Source of the DNA: Thermoplasmatales archaeon
GTDB taxonomy: Archaea > Thermoplasmatota > E2 > UBA202 > DSCA01
NCBI GenBank assembly: GCA_011049295.1
Contig: DSCA01000101.1
Coordinates: 1 to 21,400, forward strand
Direction: 5' to 3'
Length of the DNA stretch: 21,400 bases
Position 1 is the first letter of the stretch; every line of letters starts with the position of its first letter. The notes under the pieces were generated by a model that did no database searches, was not told the DNA's origin, and worked only from the letters and a program-made list of their open reading frames with translations. This document shows positions 1-7,326 of this stretch, piece after piece. The position numbers and the translations under genes are program-made.

Positions 1-546
1 CTCATGGGTTTCGGCATGACCACAGTGCTGCTGAACATCCACAACGCGGACCCCGGCGGCTACGCCCTGGGCTCCATGATACTGGCCATGGGCATCTTCT
101 ATGGCGGCATGGCCCAGATTTTCGCCGGGCTGCTGGAATACAAAAAGGGCAACACCTTCGGCCTCACCGCCTTCTGCTCCTACGGGCTGTTCTGGATTTC
201 ACTGGTGGCCCTGCTGATTCTGCCCGACATCCTGAGCGGCGGCGCCTACACCGGAGCCACCGACAAGACCTTTATGGGCTGGTACTTCTTTATGTGGGGT
301 CTGTTCACCATGATGATGTTCGTGGGCACCCTGAAACTTAACACCGGGCTGCAGTTCGTGTTCTTCACCCTGTTCGTGCTGTTCTACCTGCTGGCCCTGC
401 GCGACTGGGGATACGTCAGCGGCGGATGGATTGGCATCGAGGGCATCATCTGCGGCCTGAGCGCCATCTACGTGGCCATGGCGGAGGTCATCAACGAGAT
501 GTACGGTCGGGTGGTCCTGCCCCTGGGCAGACCCCTGGTTCAGTGA
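1..546 (+). CDS. satP: SatP/YaaH-family acetate uptake transporter (5' end missing)
   Basis: Acetate/succinate channel or proton symporter of the GPR1/FUN34/YaaH family in the cytoplasmic membrane. The frame is open from base 1 (CTC, Leu) and gives 181 visible residues. The family signature is partly present: the LMGFGMTT segment at the very start is the tail of the NPAPLGL-type motif, followed by hydrophobic helices, then the family sequence GIFYGGMAQIFAGLLEYKKG and NTFGLTAF. Six hydrophobic segments are expected for the family (about 190-200 residues), so only about 10-20 N-terminal residues lie upstream of the window; the ATG at base 4 is internal. The gene ends with TGA at 544-546 and converges on the thioredoxin gene. 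Substrate could be acetate, succinate or a related small acid. Family assignment is sure; substrate direction (uptake or release of fermentation acetate) is not. Confidence 0.92.
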   Translation, partial: LMGFGMTTVLLNIHNADPGGYALGSMILAMGIFYGGMAQIFAGLLEYKKGNTFGLTAFCSYGLFWISLVALLILPDILSGGAYTGATDKTFMGWYFFMWGLFTMMMFVGTLKLNTGLQFVFFTLFVLFYLLALRDWGYVSGGWIGIEGIICGLSAIYVAMAEVINEMYGRVVLPLGRPLVQ

Positions 547-552
547 GACGGG

Positions 553-577
553 GGCTCCTCTTCCCCTTCTCCTCCCT
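553..577. terminator. Pyrimidine-rich tract between convergent genes, possible transcription end
   Basis: The 42-base gap between the convergent transporter and thioredoxin genes holds an almost pure C/T run on the + strand. Archaeal termination often uses T-rich tracts, so this could end the + strand transcript, but the run is C-rich and there is no hairpin. Weak call. Confidence 0.2.
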
Positions 578-588
578 GCACCTGGCGG

Positions 589-900
589 CTAGAACACTTC
601 GTTGATTTTTTCCCTCAGCTCCCCCTTGTCCATGACTCCCACCGCCATGTCCTCCATCTCTCCGTCCTTGAAAAACATCAGGGTGGGAATGCTCATGATG
701 CTGTAGGCCTGGGCAATCTCCTGGCTCTCATCCACGTTGACCTTGGCGAAGACCACATTGTCCATGTCCTTCTCCAGGGCCTCGATGACCGGAGACATTA
801 TGCGGCAGGGCCCGCACCAGGGAGCCCAGAAATCCACCACCACGTTGCTGTGCTCACGCAAGAAATCCTCAAAATTGCTATCGCTCAGTTCCACGGGCAT
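589..900 (-). CDS. trxA: Thioredoxin
   Basis: A 103-residue cytoplasmic thiol-disulfide oxidoreductase. The active site WCGPC lies at residues 28-32 after the FWAPWC stretch, and the cis-proline loop SIPTLMFF and the C-terminal helix are present, so the whole fold is there at the family's usual length (about 105). I chose the ATG at 900 because GGGGTGGTGA sits 5 bases upstream. An in-frame ATG at 933 would put the start inside the TATA-like box and add 11 residues that look unlike thioredoxin. The gene is divergent from the DUF89 gene and shares its AT-rich promoter. It could reduce enzymes of the thiol redox system; its reductase is not in the window. Confidence 0.96.
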   Translation of the reverse strand: MPVELSDSNFEDFLREHSNVVVDFWAPWCGPCRIMSPVIEALEKDMDNVVFAKVNVDESQEIAQAYSIMSIPTLMFFKDGEMEDMAVGVMDKGELREKINEVF

Positions 901-929
901 TGTTTCACCACCCCGGTAGCCGGCGGGAC

Positions 930-941
930 ACATATAAATCT
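930..941. promoter_or_regulatory. Shared TATA-like element between divergent trxA and DUF89 genes
   Basis: ACATATAAAT is the only strongly AT-rich stretch between the two divergent genes. Read on the minus strand it is ATTTATATGT, centred about 36 bases before the thioredoxin ATG at 900. Read on the plus strand it lies about 50 bases before the DUF89 ATG at 985. A weaker GCTTTAGAAG at 957-966 is nearer the usual distance for the latter gene. Confidence 0.5.
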
Positions 942-984
942 TTCACCCCCGCAAGGCTTTAGAAGCCCGCCCCCATACCAGCCC

Positions 985-1851
985 ATGAAACTCAAGTCCC
1001 GCTGCATCCCCTGTCTCCTCAACCGGGTCATCTACGAGGCAGACCTGACGGGGGCAAACGAGGCAACCAAGAAGCGGCTGGTGCAGATAGCGGCCCGAAT
1101 CATGCTGGAGGCCTATGACCGGAACCCCTCCTCCGCCGCCGTGGCCACCGAGGTACACCGCAGGGCCTACCGGGAGCTGGGCAGCGAGGACCCCTACCGG
1201 GAGCTCAAGCGGCGCAGCACCCAGGTGGCGCAGAGCCTCCTCCCGGAGGCAGAGGCCTTCATCGAGAGCAGCGAGGACAGGCTGGCCGCCGCGGTGATGT
1301 GCTCCATCGTGGGCAACGCCATCGATTTCGGCATCGCCGGCAGTGCCTCCTCCCCCGAAGAGCTGGCCGCCTCCTTCACCGGCGAGATACAGAAGGGGCT
1401 CCAGCATGATGACCTGGCTATCCTCAGGCGCCACCTGGACGGCGAGGTGCTATACTTTACCGACAACTGCGGGGAAATCGTGTTCGACAGGCTGGTGTGC
1501 CGGGAGCTGAAAAAATGCGGCGTGTCTCTCACCCTGGTGGTGAAGGGCGCCCCCGTTCTCACCGATGCCACCCTGGAGGACGCCCGGGACCTGCATTTTG
1601 AGGAGGTGGTGGACGACATTGCCACCACCGGGGGGTTTGCGGTGGGAGTGGACTTCCAGCAGATACCCGCTGCCCTCAAGCCACAACTGGACAGTGCCTC
1701 TCTCGTCATCTGCAAGGGCATGGCCAACTACGAGTCCTTCTCAGAGACGGACTATGCGCCCGTCGCCTATCTTCTAAAGGTGAAATGCAAGAGCATCGCC
1801 GAGGACATGGGGTTGCCCCTGAATGCACACGCGGTGAAGGTGGTGGGGTGA
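985..1851 (+). CDS. DUF89 / ARMT1-like metal-dependent phosphatase, archaeal subfamily
   Basis: A 288-residue protein of the DUF89 family, metal-dependent phosphatases proposed to remove damaged or excess sugar phosphates and related metabolites. Visible marks: an N-terminal CxxC pair at C7/C10 (SRCIPC) typical of the prokaryotic subfamily, a helical N-terminal half, N111/D114 in the VGNAIDFG motif, the DNCGEIVFD metal site (D160, N161), VVKGAPVLTDAT at 186-197 and the CKGMANYES loop at 243-251. These match the order of conserved motifs in the family, so the active site looks intact. The ATG at 985 begins right at the family's usual N terminus. The gene stands alone, divergent from thioredoxin and convergent with the transhydrogenase operon. 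The natural substrate cannot be read from sequence; the adjacency of a CxxC protein and thioredoxin could hint at redox control, which is speculation. Confidence 0.9.
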   Translation: MKLKSRCIPCLLNRVIYEADLTGANEATKKRLVQIAARIMLEAYDRNPSSAAVATEVHRRAYRELGSEDPYRELKRRSTQVAQSLLPEAEAFIESSEDRLAAAVMCSIVGNAIDFGIAGSASSPEELAASFTGEIQKGLQHDDLAILRRHLDGEVLYFTDNCGEIVFDRLVCRELKKCGVSLTLVVKGAPVLTDATLEDARDLHFEEVVDDIATTGGFAVGVDFQQIPAALKPQLDSASLVICKGMANYESFSETDYAPVAYLLKVKCKSIAEDMGLPLNAHAVKVVG

Positions 1852-1889
1852 GCCACATACCAGGTCCTCTTTGCCACAGGGTACAGGCA

Positions 1890-4832
1890 CTAGGGATTGA
1901 AAAGGCGCCTTATGTCGTCTCGGGTTACGGGGCTGCTACGGACCTGAGTAAGGTGCAATTTCATGCCCAAGTCATTAATAATGGTGCCCTCCTTTTCAGC
2001 CCAGGCCGGATAGGGTATCCTGACATCGGCGTAATCACCGGTACCTAAAACCACGGTGTAGCCATCCAGTGGTACTGCAAGATGACCCACTGCCAGGTAA
2101 TGAGATGCGGTAGGCACCCCCTGAAACCCGGCCGTAAGCAGGCCGGTTTCATTGACCCCTCGGTGCAGTACCAGGGTGGGTACCTCTGCTGGTTCATCTG
2201 GGGCTTCCACAACCAACAGGTCGGGATCTTTATCTACGAGACGAGCGCCCTGCCGGGTAACCTGGCGCAGCAACAGTTTTAGATAGCCATACCTTTCAAC
2301 ATCTGCCTGCACCTGGATACGCTGGGCGGCGAGCAGATCATTGTAGTTGGCCGTGGATACACCTTGTTCCACCAAGGCACCCAGAGGCAACCGGTGTAAT
2401 TGTGCCAATTCTTTGAAGAACTCAGCTTCTTCCTGAGTTACTTCAGGAGTAAGAACGATAGCCATGTTTTCTAGATGCTGCCATATGATGTGGGTTGCTT
2501 CCCCCCAGGTGATGTTCTTCCATACCCCCCTCTTTGTCTTGACGGCTGGTTGCACTGTACGCCGAGCCCAGGGACGTTCAAATCGTCCCCGATCGCAGAC
2601 ATGTCCATTGTTCCAAGAAGGAAATTTGGACGATGCTCTCACCATGAGATCCCCATAGGTTTCGATGTTCATCTCACAGCCCAGTCCACAGCCGTTGCAT
2701 ATGGTGGCTACCGGCGTGGTTTCCCAGGGGCCAGGTTTCATCAGAGCTACACGCTCCGTTATTGCTCCCGTGGGACACACGTCTATAAGGTCGCCCAGAA
2801 ATTGTCCCCGAACATCGGCCAGAGTTTGGTGAACTGGCGGGGCCACCAAGGTGACAAAACCCCGGGCCATGAAATCCAGTAGTCCCTCACCAGTTTCCTG
2901 TTGAGTGGTGGTAATGCACTGTCCACAGAGCACACATTTATTGTTGTCAAGAACCACATGTGGGTGGCTGTCATCAATGGTAAACGTGTTTTGCTCGCCG
3001 GCATAAGTATCCTGTTGTGCTCCGTACAGAGTGGCATAATCTCTCAGCCGGCAGTCATAGCCGGCTAAACAGCCGCAGGACATGCAGCGCTGCGTTTCCT
3101 TTTTTACTTGCAGTTCGGTCAGTGGTTTTTCCACCTCTTGGAAATCCTCAGTCCTTTCCGATGGGCTACGGAAAACTCCTTCCACCCGGGGTACATGCTC
3201 CACTTGGGCATAATCTTGCTCTGTTACCGTCTTCCATTGCCGGTAAGGCCGAAGGCTAAACAGTGCTTTGGTGATGTCCTCATCGTGCAGGGTAATGGCC
3301 AGATTGGCAACAGGGTCAGAAAGAGTCGACTTCGCTGTTTCCAATTTATCTTTAAGATAAAGGTCTATCATGATGGCAGCCTCCCGCCCTGTGGCAATGC
3401 TCTCAATGATGGTGGATGGACCGAGTACTGCGTCTCCGCCTGCAAATACTCCTTCCAGGTTGGTGGTATAGGTAACATCATCAACATCGATTTTGCCTTG
3501 CGATGCCGCCAGACCAAGTCGCTCCAGAAGGGTGTTATCACAGTACTGGCCAATAGCCAAGATGACGGTATCCGCCCCCACAGTAAAATTTGAGTATTCG
3601 ACCGGTATGGGCCGACGCCTCCCGCTTTCATCAGGTTCCCCATGGCGCATTTCCACCAGTTCCACTTTTTCCACTTTTGAAGATCCGTGTATGGCCGCCG
3701 GATTGGTCAAAAACATGAATTGAACGCCTTCTTCTCGTGCCTCCTTTACCTCCTGCTTACTGGCCGGCATCTCCTCCATCGAGCGGCGGTATACGAGTGT
3801 GACCTCAGCACCCAGGCGGAGAGCCGTGCGGGCTACGTCCAGAGCGGTGTTCCCTCCACCAACTACCACCACCTGCCTGCCAAGGGCTGTCTTTTGACCC
3901 ATGCTAACTTGGCGCAAAAAATCTATTCCTTGCATCACACCGTCAAGGTTTTCGCCGTTAATTCCTGCTTTTCGGCAGGCCCACGCCCCAGTAGCTACAA
4001 ACAGGGCATCGAATTCTTTCTGCAGTTGTTCCAAGCTGACATTTTTCCCCACCTGGCAGTTCGTTTTCACCTCGATGCCGATATCAGTTACGGTTGCGAG
4101 ATCTCTATCCAAGACTTCTTTGGGGAGTCGGTACTCCGGGATGCCGTAGCGCATCATTCCTCCCAGTTCTTGCATGGCCTCAAAGATGGTCACCGCGTGC
4201 CCCCTCACTCGCAGATAATAGGCGCAGGACAAACCAGCTGGCCCACCACCCACCACTGCCACCTTTTTTCCAGTGGCTGAAGGAATGTCGGGCATCCATG
4301 GTCCATGCTCCAGATCATAATCGGCGGCAAATCGTTTCGCTTGTCGAATAGCTACTGGTTGGTCAACCAGATGCCGGCGGCACTCGTCTTCACAGAAGGC
4401 GGGGCAGACTCGTCCCAATACCGCCGGCAAAATATACCTCTCCTTCATAAGACGCACCGCCTCATGATACCTCCCCATAGCAATCAGAGCCACATAACCC
4501 TGCACATCACTATGAGCCGGACAACCCTCACGACAGGGAGCAATACAGTCCCCCCGATGATCAGACAACATAAGTTCCAGAGCCGTGCGGCGCATGACCA
4601 CTGCAGTGGGGCTGAGTGTTTCGATCTCCATGTCTTCCGATGGTCGTACGGTACAGGCCGCCCGGATGCTTCCATTAATTTCCACCAGGCACAACCTACA
4701 GGCCCCATAGGGGTCGCCCTCCGACTGAAAGCACATGCCCGGAACAGCAAGTCCATTTTCTTGAAAAAAAGAAAACATATGATTTTCACGGGGAACATCG
4801 AATTCTTTTCCGTCAATACGAACTTTAACCAT
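1890..4832 (-). CDS. 2Fe-2S / GltD-like NAD(P) oxidoreductase / truncated Mo-domain fusion (StnC-like subunit)
   Basis: A 980-residue cytoplasmic multi-cofactor subunit. Domains in order: plant-type 2Fe-2S domain (C34, C45, C48, C60); NuoG/GltD-type cysteine region (H92, C96, C100, C104, then C143, C147, C151); GltD/NfnB-like flavoprotein with FAD motif VAVVGGGPAG at 191-200, NADPH-site motif VVVVGGGNTA at 321-330 with VYRR at 347-350, and FAGGD at 463-467; a cysteine cluster at 583-594; a 4Fe-4S site (C633, C636, C639, C686); and the Fe4S4 domain of molybdopterin oxidoreductases (C712, C715, C719, C746). The Mo-cofactor domain is then reduced to about 190 residues that keep only the beginning and the end (PAWAEKEGTIINDLG). 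Start at 4832 follows GGAGG with 5-base spacing and overlaps the NuoF-like stop by 8 bases. It likely exchanges electrons between NADPH and the NuoEF-like module, rather than acting on formate. AT-ending codons dominate. Confidence 0.85.
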   Translation of the reverse strand: MVKVRIDGKEFDVPRENHMFSFFQENGLAVPGMCFQSEGDPYGACRLCLVEINGSIRAACTVRPSEDMEIETLSPTAVVMRRTALELMLSDHRGDCIAPCREGCPAHSDVQGYVALIAMGRYHEAVRLMKERYILPAVLGRVCPAFCEDECRRHLVDQPVAIRQAKRFAADYDLEHGPWMPDIPSATGKKVAVVGGGPAGLSCAYYLRVRGHAVTIFEAMQELGGMMRYGIPEYRLPKEVLDRDLATVTDIGIEVKTNCQVGKNVSLEQLQKEFDALFVATGAWACRKAGINGENLDGVMQGIDFLRQVSMGQKTALGRQVVVVGGGNTALDVARTALRLGAEVTLVYRRSMEEMPASKQEVKEAREEGVQFMFLTNPAAIHGSSKVEKVELVEMRHGEPDESGRRRPIPVEYSNFTVGADTVILAIGQYCDNTLLERLGLAASQGKIDVDDVTYTTNLEGVFAGGDAVLGPSTIIESIATGREAAIMIDLYLKDKLETAKSTLSDPVANLAITLHDEDITKALFSLRPYRQWKTVTEQDYAQVEHVPRVEGVFRSPSERTEDFQEVEKPLTELQVKKETQRCMSCGCLAGYDCRLRDYATLYGAQQDTYAGEQNTFTIDDSHPHVVLDNNKCVLCGQCITTTQQETGEGLLDFMARGFVTLVAPPVHQTLADVRGQFLGDLIDVCPTGAITERVALMKPGPWETTPVATICNGCGLGCEMNIETYGDLMVRASSKFPSWNNGHVCDRGRFERPWARRTVQPAVKTKRGVWKNITWGEATHIIWQHLENMAIVLTPEVTQEEAEFFKELAQLHRLPLGALVEQGVSTANYNDLLAAQRIQVQADVERYGYLKLLLRQVTRQGARLVDKDPDLLVVEAPDEPAEVPTLVLHRGVNETGLLTAGFQGVPTASHYLAVGHLAVPLDGYTVVLGTGDYADVRIPYPAWAEKEGTIINDLGMKLHLTQVRSSPVTRDDIRRLFNP

Positions 4833-6648
4833 GGCCCCCTCCATTGTCCGTGCTGCGAAAGGCATTTCGCACTTTCACAGCACCATACCGGCAGGTATCA
4901 AGGCAATTGCCGCACTTTACACAAACGTCTGGATCAATGGTATGGACCTGTTGCCTCTCACCTGTAATGGCATCCACCGGGCACTGTTTGGCACAGGCAC
5001 CGCATCCCACGCATGACTCTGGATCTATTGAGTACTCAATAAGGGATCTGCATACGCCAGCCGGGCATCGTTTTTCTGCTATATGTGCCTGATATTCGCT
5101 CCCAAAATACTTGAGTGTGGTAAGTACTGGTTTTGGGGCGGTCTGCCCTAGACCGCACAGCGAGCCTTCGATGGTCTGAACTGCCAGTTGTTCCAGTTGC
5201 ACCACAAGCTCATCGGTTCCCTGGCCGCTGGTAATGGCCTGCAGCATCTCCCACAGTCGTTTGGTTCCGAGGCGGCAAAACGTGCATTTCCCGCAGGATT
5301 CTTTAACAGAAAACTCCAGAAAAAATTTAGCTACATCCACCATGCAGGTCTGGTCATCCATTACTACCATGCCCCCACTTCCCATGATAGCTCCGGTTTC
5401 TTTAATGGACTCGTAGTCCACGGGGATATCGAACAGTGCTTCGGAGATGCATCCGCCAGAGGGCCCCCCTAGCTGCACGGCTTTGATTGGTTTTCCAGTG
5501 CGGGTGCCGCCACCAATAACGTACAGTATGTCCCGCAAGGAAAGCCCCATGGGAACCTCCACATTGCCTCCTCGCTTGATTTTTCCTGCTAATGCAAATA
5601 CCTTGGTTCCCTTGCTTTTTTCAGTACCGATGCAGGCGTACGCCGCTCCACCATGTTTGACAATCCAGGAGATATTGGCCCAGGTTTCCACGTTGTTGAT
5701 GCACGTGGGCTTTCCTCCCAATCCTACATCGGTAGGGTATGGAGGACGAGGACGGGGCATACCCCTCTTACCCTCAATGGATCCAATAAGCGCTGTTTCC
5801 TCACCGCATACAAACGCACCGGCTCCCTCTTTTATTTTAATATCAAAAGAAAAACCGCTGTCCAAGATGTCAGTACCCAAAAAGCCCTTCTCTCGAGCCT
5901 GTTCCAATGCTTTCTTGAGCCGTTTGATGGCTAACGGGTATTCGGCACGTACATAGATGAATCCGTAGGCTACTTGCATGGCATAGGCGCCGATAATCAT
6001 GCCCTCCACCACCCGATGGGGATCTCCCTCCAGTATGTTGCGGTCCATAAAGGCACCGGGATCTCCTTCATCAGCATTGCAGACAACATACTTGATCTCA
6101 TCTCGTGCCTGTCTGGTCAGTTTCCATTTTAGGCCGGTGGGGAAACCGGCCCCTCCCCGTCCCCGAAGACCAGCATCGGTAACAGTGGCGATGATATGTT
6201 CAGGAGAGGTTTTCAATGCGATGGGCAGGGCTCTATAACCTCCGGCTGCCATATACTCGTCGATATTCTCAGGGTCGATATATCCACTATTTTCCAATAC
6301 AATCTTTTGTTGCCGGTTAAAATAACCGTCCACATCCCACGTTCTCCGCACGCCGTTTTTGTACACATCTTTTTTTACTATCCAATCCTTTATCGGCTTG
6401 CCCTGCACTACATGCTGCTCAATGATACGGGGTACCATGTCCGGCGTGACCTCACCATAAGTGGTAACGGTGTCTTGGTCAACGACATCCAGCAGGGGTT
6501 CCCGGTAACACATGCCTACGCATCCTGTAATCTTTAAAGGAATATCCAGGCTGCGTTGATCTAATTCATTCTGCACTGCAGTAAATATTTTGCGCGCGCC
6601 TGCCGCTATACCACAGGAATTCATGCCTACTCGCAAGAGTTTAGTCAT
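4825..6648 (-). CDS. NuoF/HydB-like NADH-binding flavoprotein with C-terminal 2[4Fe-4S] domain
   Basis: A 607-residue subunit that binds FMN and NAD(H) in complexes of the HydABC, NADP-hydrogenase and Stn type. Domains: thioredoxin-like 2Fe-2S domain (C12, C43, C47); FMN/NADH-binding core with GRGGAGFPTG at 163-172 and NADEGDPGAFMDRN from 191; SLBB region near 350-430; the 4Fe-4S site SCGKCTFC at 451-458 with C498; and a C-terminal ferredoxin domain with two clusters (C546/C549/C552/C556 and C576/C579/C582/C586). The C-terminal ferredoxin separates it from complex I NuoF and matches HydB-type subunits. Start: the ATG at 6648 follows AGGTGA with 5-base spacing and overlaps the NuoE-like stop by 8 bases; a GTG at 6657 is an alternative. 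It belongs to the same AT-richer operon as both neighbours. Confidence 0.95.
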   Translation of the reverse strand: MTKLLRVGMNSCGIAAGARKIFTAVQNELDQRSLDIPLKITGCVGMCYREPLLDVVDQDTVTTYGEVTPDMVPRIIEQHVVQGKPIKDWIVKKDVYKNGVRRTWDVDGYFNRQQKIVLENSGYIDPENIDEYMAAGGYRALPIALKTSPEHIIATVTDAGLRGRGGAGFPTGLKWKLTRQARDEIKYVVCNADEGDPGAFMDRNILEGDPHRVVEGMIIGAYAMQVAYGFIYVRAEYPLAIKRLKKALEQAREKGFLGTDILDSGFSFDIKIKEGAGAFVCGEETALIGSIEGKRGMPRPRPPYPTDVGLGGKPTCINNVETWANISWIVKHGGAAYACIGTEKSKGTKVFALAGKIKRGGNVEVPMGLSLRDILYVIGGGTRTGKPIKAVQLGGPSGGCISEALFDIPVDYESIKETGAIMGSGGMVVMDDQTCMVDVAKFFLEFSVKESCGKCTFCRLGTKRLWEMLQAITSGQGTDELVVQLEQLAVQTIEGSLCGLGQTAPKPVLTTLKYFGSEYQAHIAEKRCPAGVCRSLIEYSIDPESCVGCGACAKQCPVDAITGERQQVHTIDPDVCVKCGNCLDTCRYGAVKVRNAFRSTDNGGGHG

Positions 6649-7105
6649 GCAGCTCACCTGTCTTGACCTTGTGAATAAGCCGTCTCACCTTGGCAGGAGT
6701 AAGATTTCCGTAGGCTGTATCGTTAATCATAATGACCGGGGCTAAACTGCAACATCCCAAGCAAGCCACTCGTTCCAGGGAAATGAGGCCGTCACTGGTG
6801 GTTTCTCCCTCCTCTATGCCTACATCTTCCTTAATGACTTGGGCAATGTTCACGCCGCCGTTGACGTGACAGGCTGTACCGTGGCATATTTTTATAACGT
6901 ACGTCCCCAAGGGGTAAAATCTAAATTGAGAATAAAAGGTAGCTACACCGTACACTCGACTCAGGGGAACATCCACATATTCAGCAATACGTTCCATCAC
7001 ATTTTCGGGCAGATAACCATAATTTTCCTGTGTTTTTTGGAGCAACGGAATGAGCGAGCTAGCATTTTTTTCATACACATAGATATAGTCTATATTTTGT
7101 TTCAC
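6641..7105 (-). CDS. NuoE/HydC-like thioredoxin-fold 2Fe-2S subunit
   Basis: A 154-residue electron-transfer subunit, first gene of the operon and partner of the NuoF-like protein. It has the N-terminal helical bundle (LIPLLQKTQENYGYLPE), the segment YGVATFYSQF at 52-61, and the thioredoxin-fold 2Fe-2S cysteines CHGTAC followed about 35 residues later by CLGCC. All four ligands are present. I chose the GTG at 7105: it follows AGGTG with 5-base spacing and gives the family's normal length. An upstream GTG at 7171 would add 22 residues without family resemblance. The stop overlaps the next gene's ATG by 8 bases (ATGACTAA), so translation is probably coupled. Alternative complexes with such a subunit are FeFe hydrogenases or NAD-formate dehydrogenases, but no catalytic H-cluster or formate site is present in this operon. 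Confidence 0.93.
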   Translation of the reverse strand: MKQNIDYIYVYEKNASSLIPLLQKTQENYGYLPENVMERIAEYVDVPLSRVYGVATFYSQFRFYPLGTYVIKICHGTACHVNGGVNIAQVIKEDVGIEEGETTSDGLISLERVACLGCCSLAPVIMINDTAYGNLTPAKVRRLIHKVKTGELHD

Positions 7106-7110
7106 GGTCG

Positions 7111-7115
7111 CACCT
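7111..7115 (-). promoter_or_regulatory. Ribosome binding site that sets the NuoE-like GTG start
   Basis: AGGTG on the minus strand, 5 bases before the GTG at 7105. It favours this start over the longer frame beginning at 7171, which has no such site. Confidence 0.55.
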
Positions 7116-7293
7116 AGACCCGTCTGCTCACAGTTACCATCTCCTACCAGTGACTGGCGCACAGGATGCACGATATGGCCATTTCACCGGTACGAAACAC
7201 GCCCCTAGGATGGAGAGGAAACCACAATCCGTTGTTAAATTTTTTGCCTCATGAGCAGTCCATAATCCTTATTGTGGCGTACGAACACAAAAT

Positions 7294-7304
7294 CTATATA
7301 AAAG
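7294..7304 (+). promoter_or_regulatory. TATA box of the surface protein gene
   Basis: CTATATAAAAG is centred about 28 bases before the ATG at 7327. That places the expected transcription start at or beside the ATG, so this mRNA is probably leaderless. No Shine-Dalgarno sequence is present before the ATG. Confidence 0.75.
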
Positions 7305-7326
7305 AAAAAATATTAACTTTCCCTGC

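Larger units (their letters stand above)
7106..7326. promoter_or_regulatory. Divergent intergenic region with inverted repeats upstream of the transhydrogenase operon
   Basis: This 221-base AT-rich region separates the minus-strand operon from the plus-strand surface protein gene. It contains a 7-base inverted repeat, CCACAAT at 7222-7228 and ATTGTGG at 7271-7277, and a near-palindrome CATAAT-CCTT-ATTGTG at 7261-7276 with one mismatch. These could be regulator sites for either gene. A run around 7231-7245 (AAAATTTAACAAC on the minus strand) is the best TATA candidate for the operon, though it would give a leader near 100 bases. No gene seen inside. Confidence 0.35.

Noticed and set aside
1890..4832. 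NAD-dependent formate dehydrogenase alpha subunit
   Set aside because: The N-terminal and Fe4S4 domains fit, but the Mo-cofactor domain with its Cys or Sec ligand is missing and a GltD-like flavoprotein is inserted.
4825..7105. Complex I (NuoE and NuoF of a respiratory chain)
   Set aside because: The NuoF-like protein has an extra N-terminal thioredoxin-like domain and a C-terminal two-cluster ferredoxin domain as in HydB, and no membrane subunits are present.
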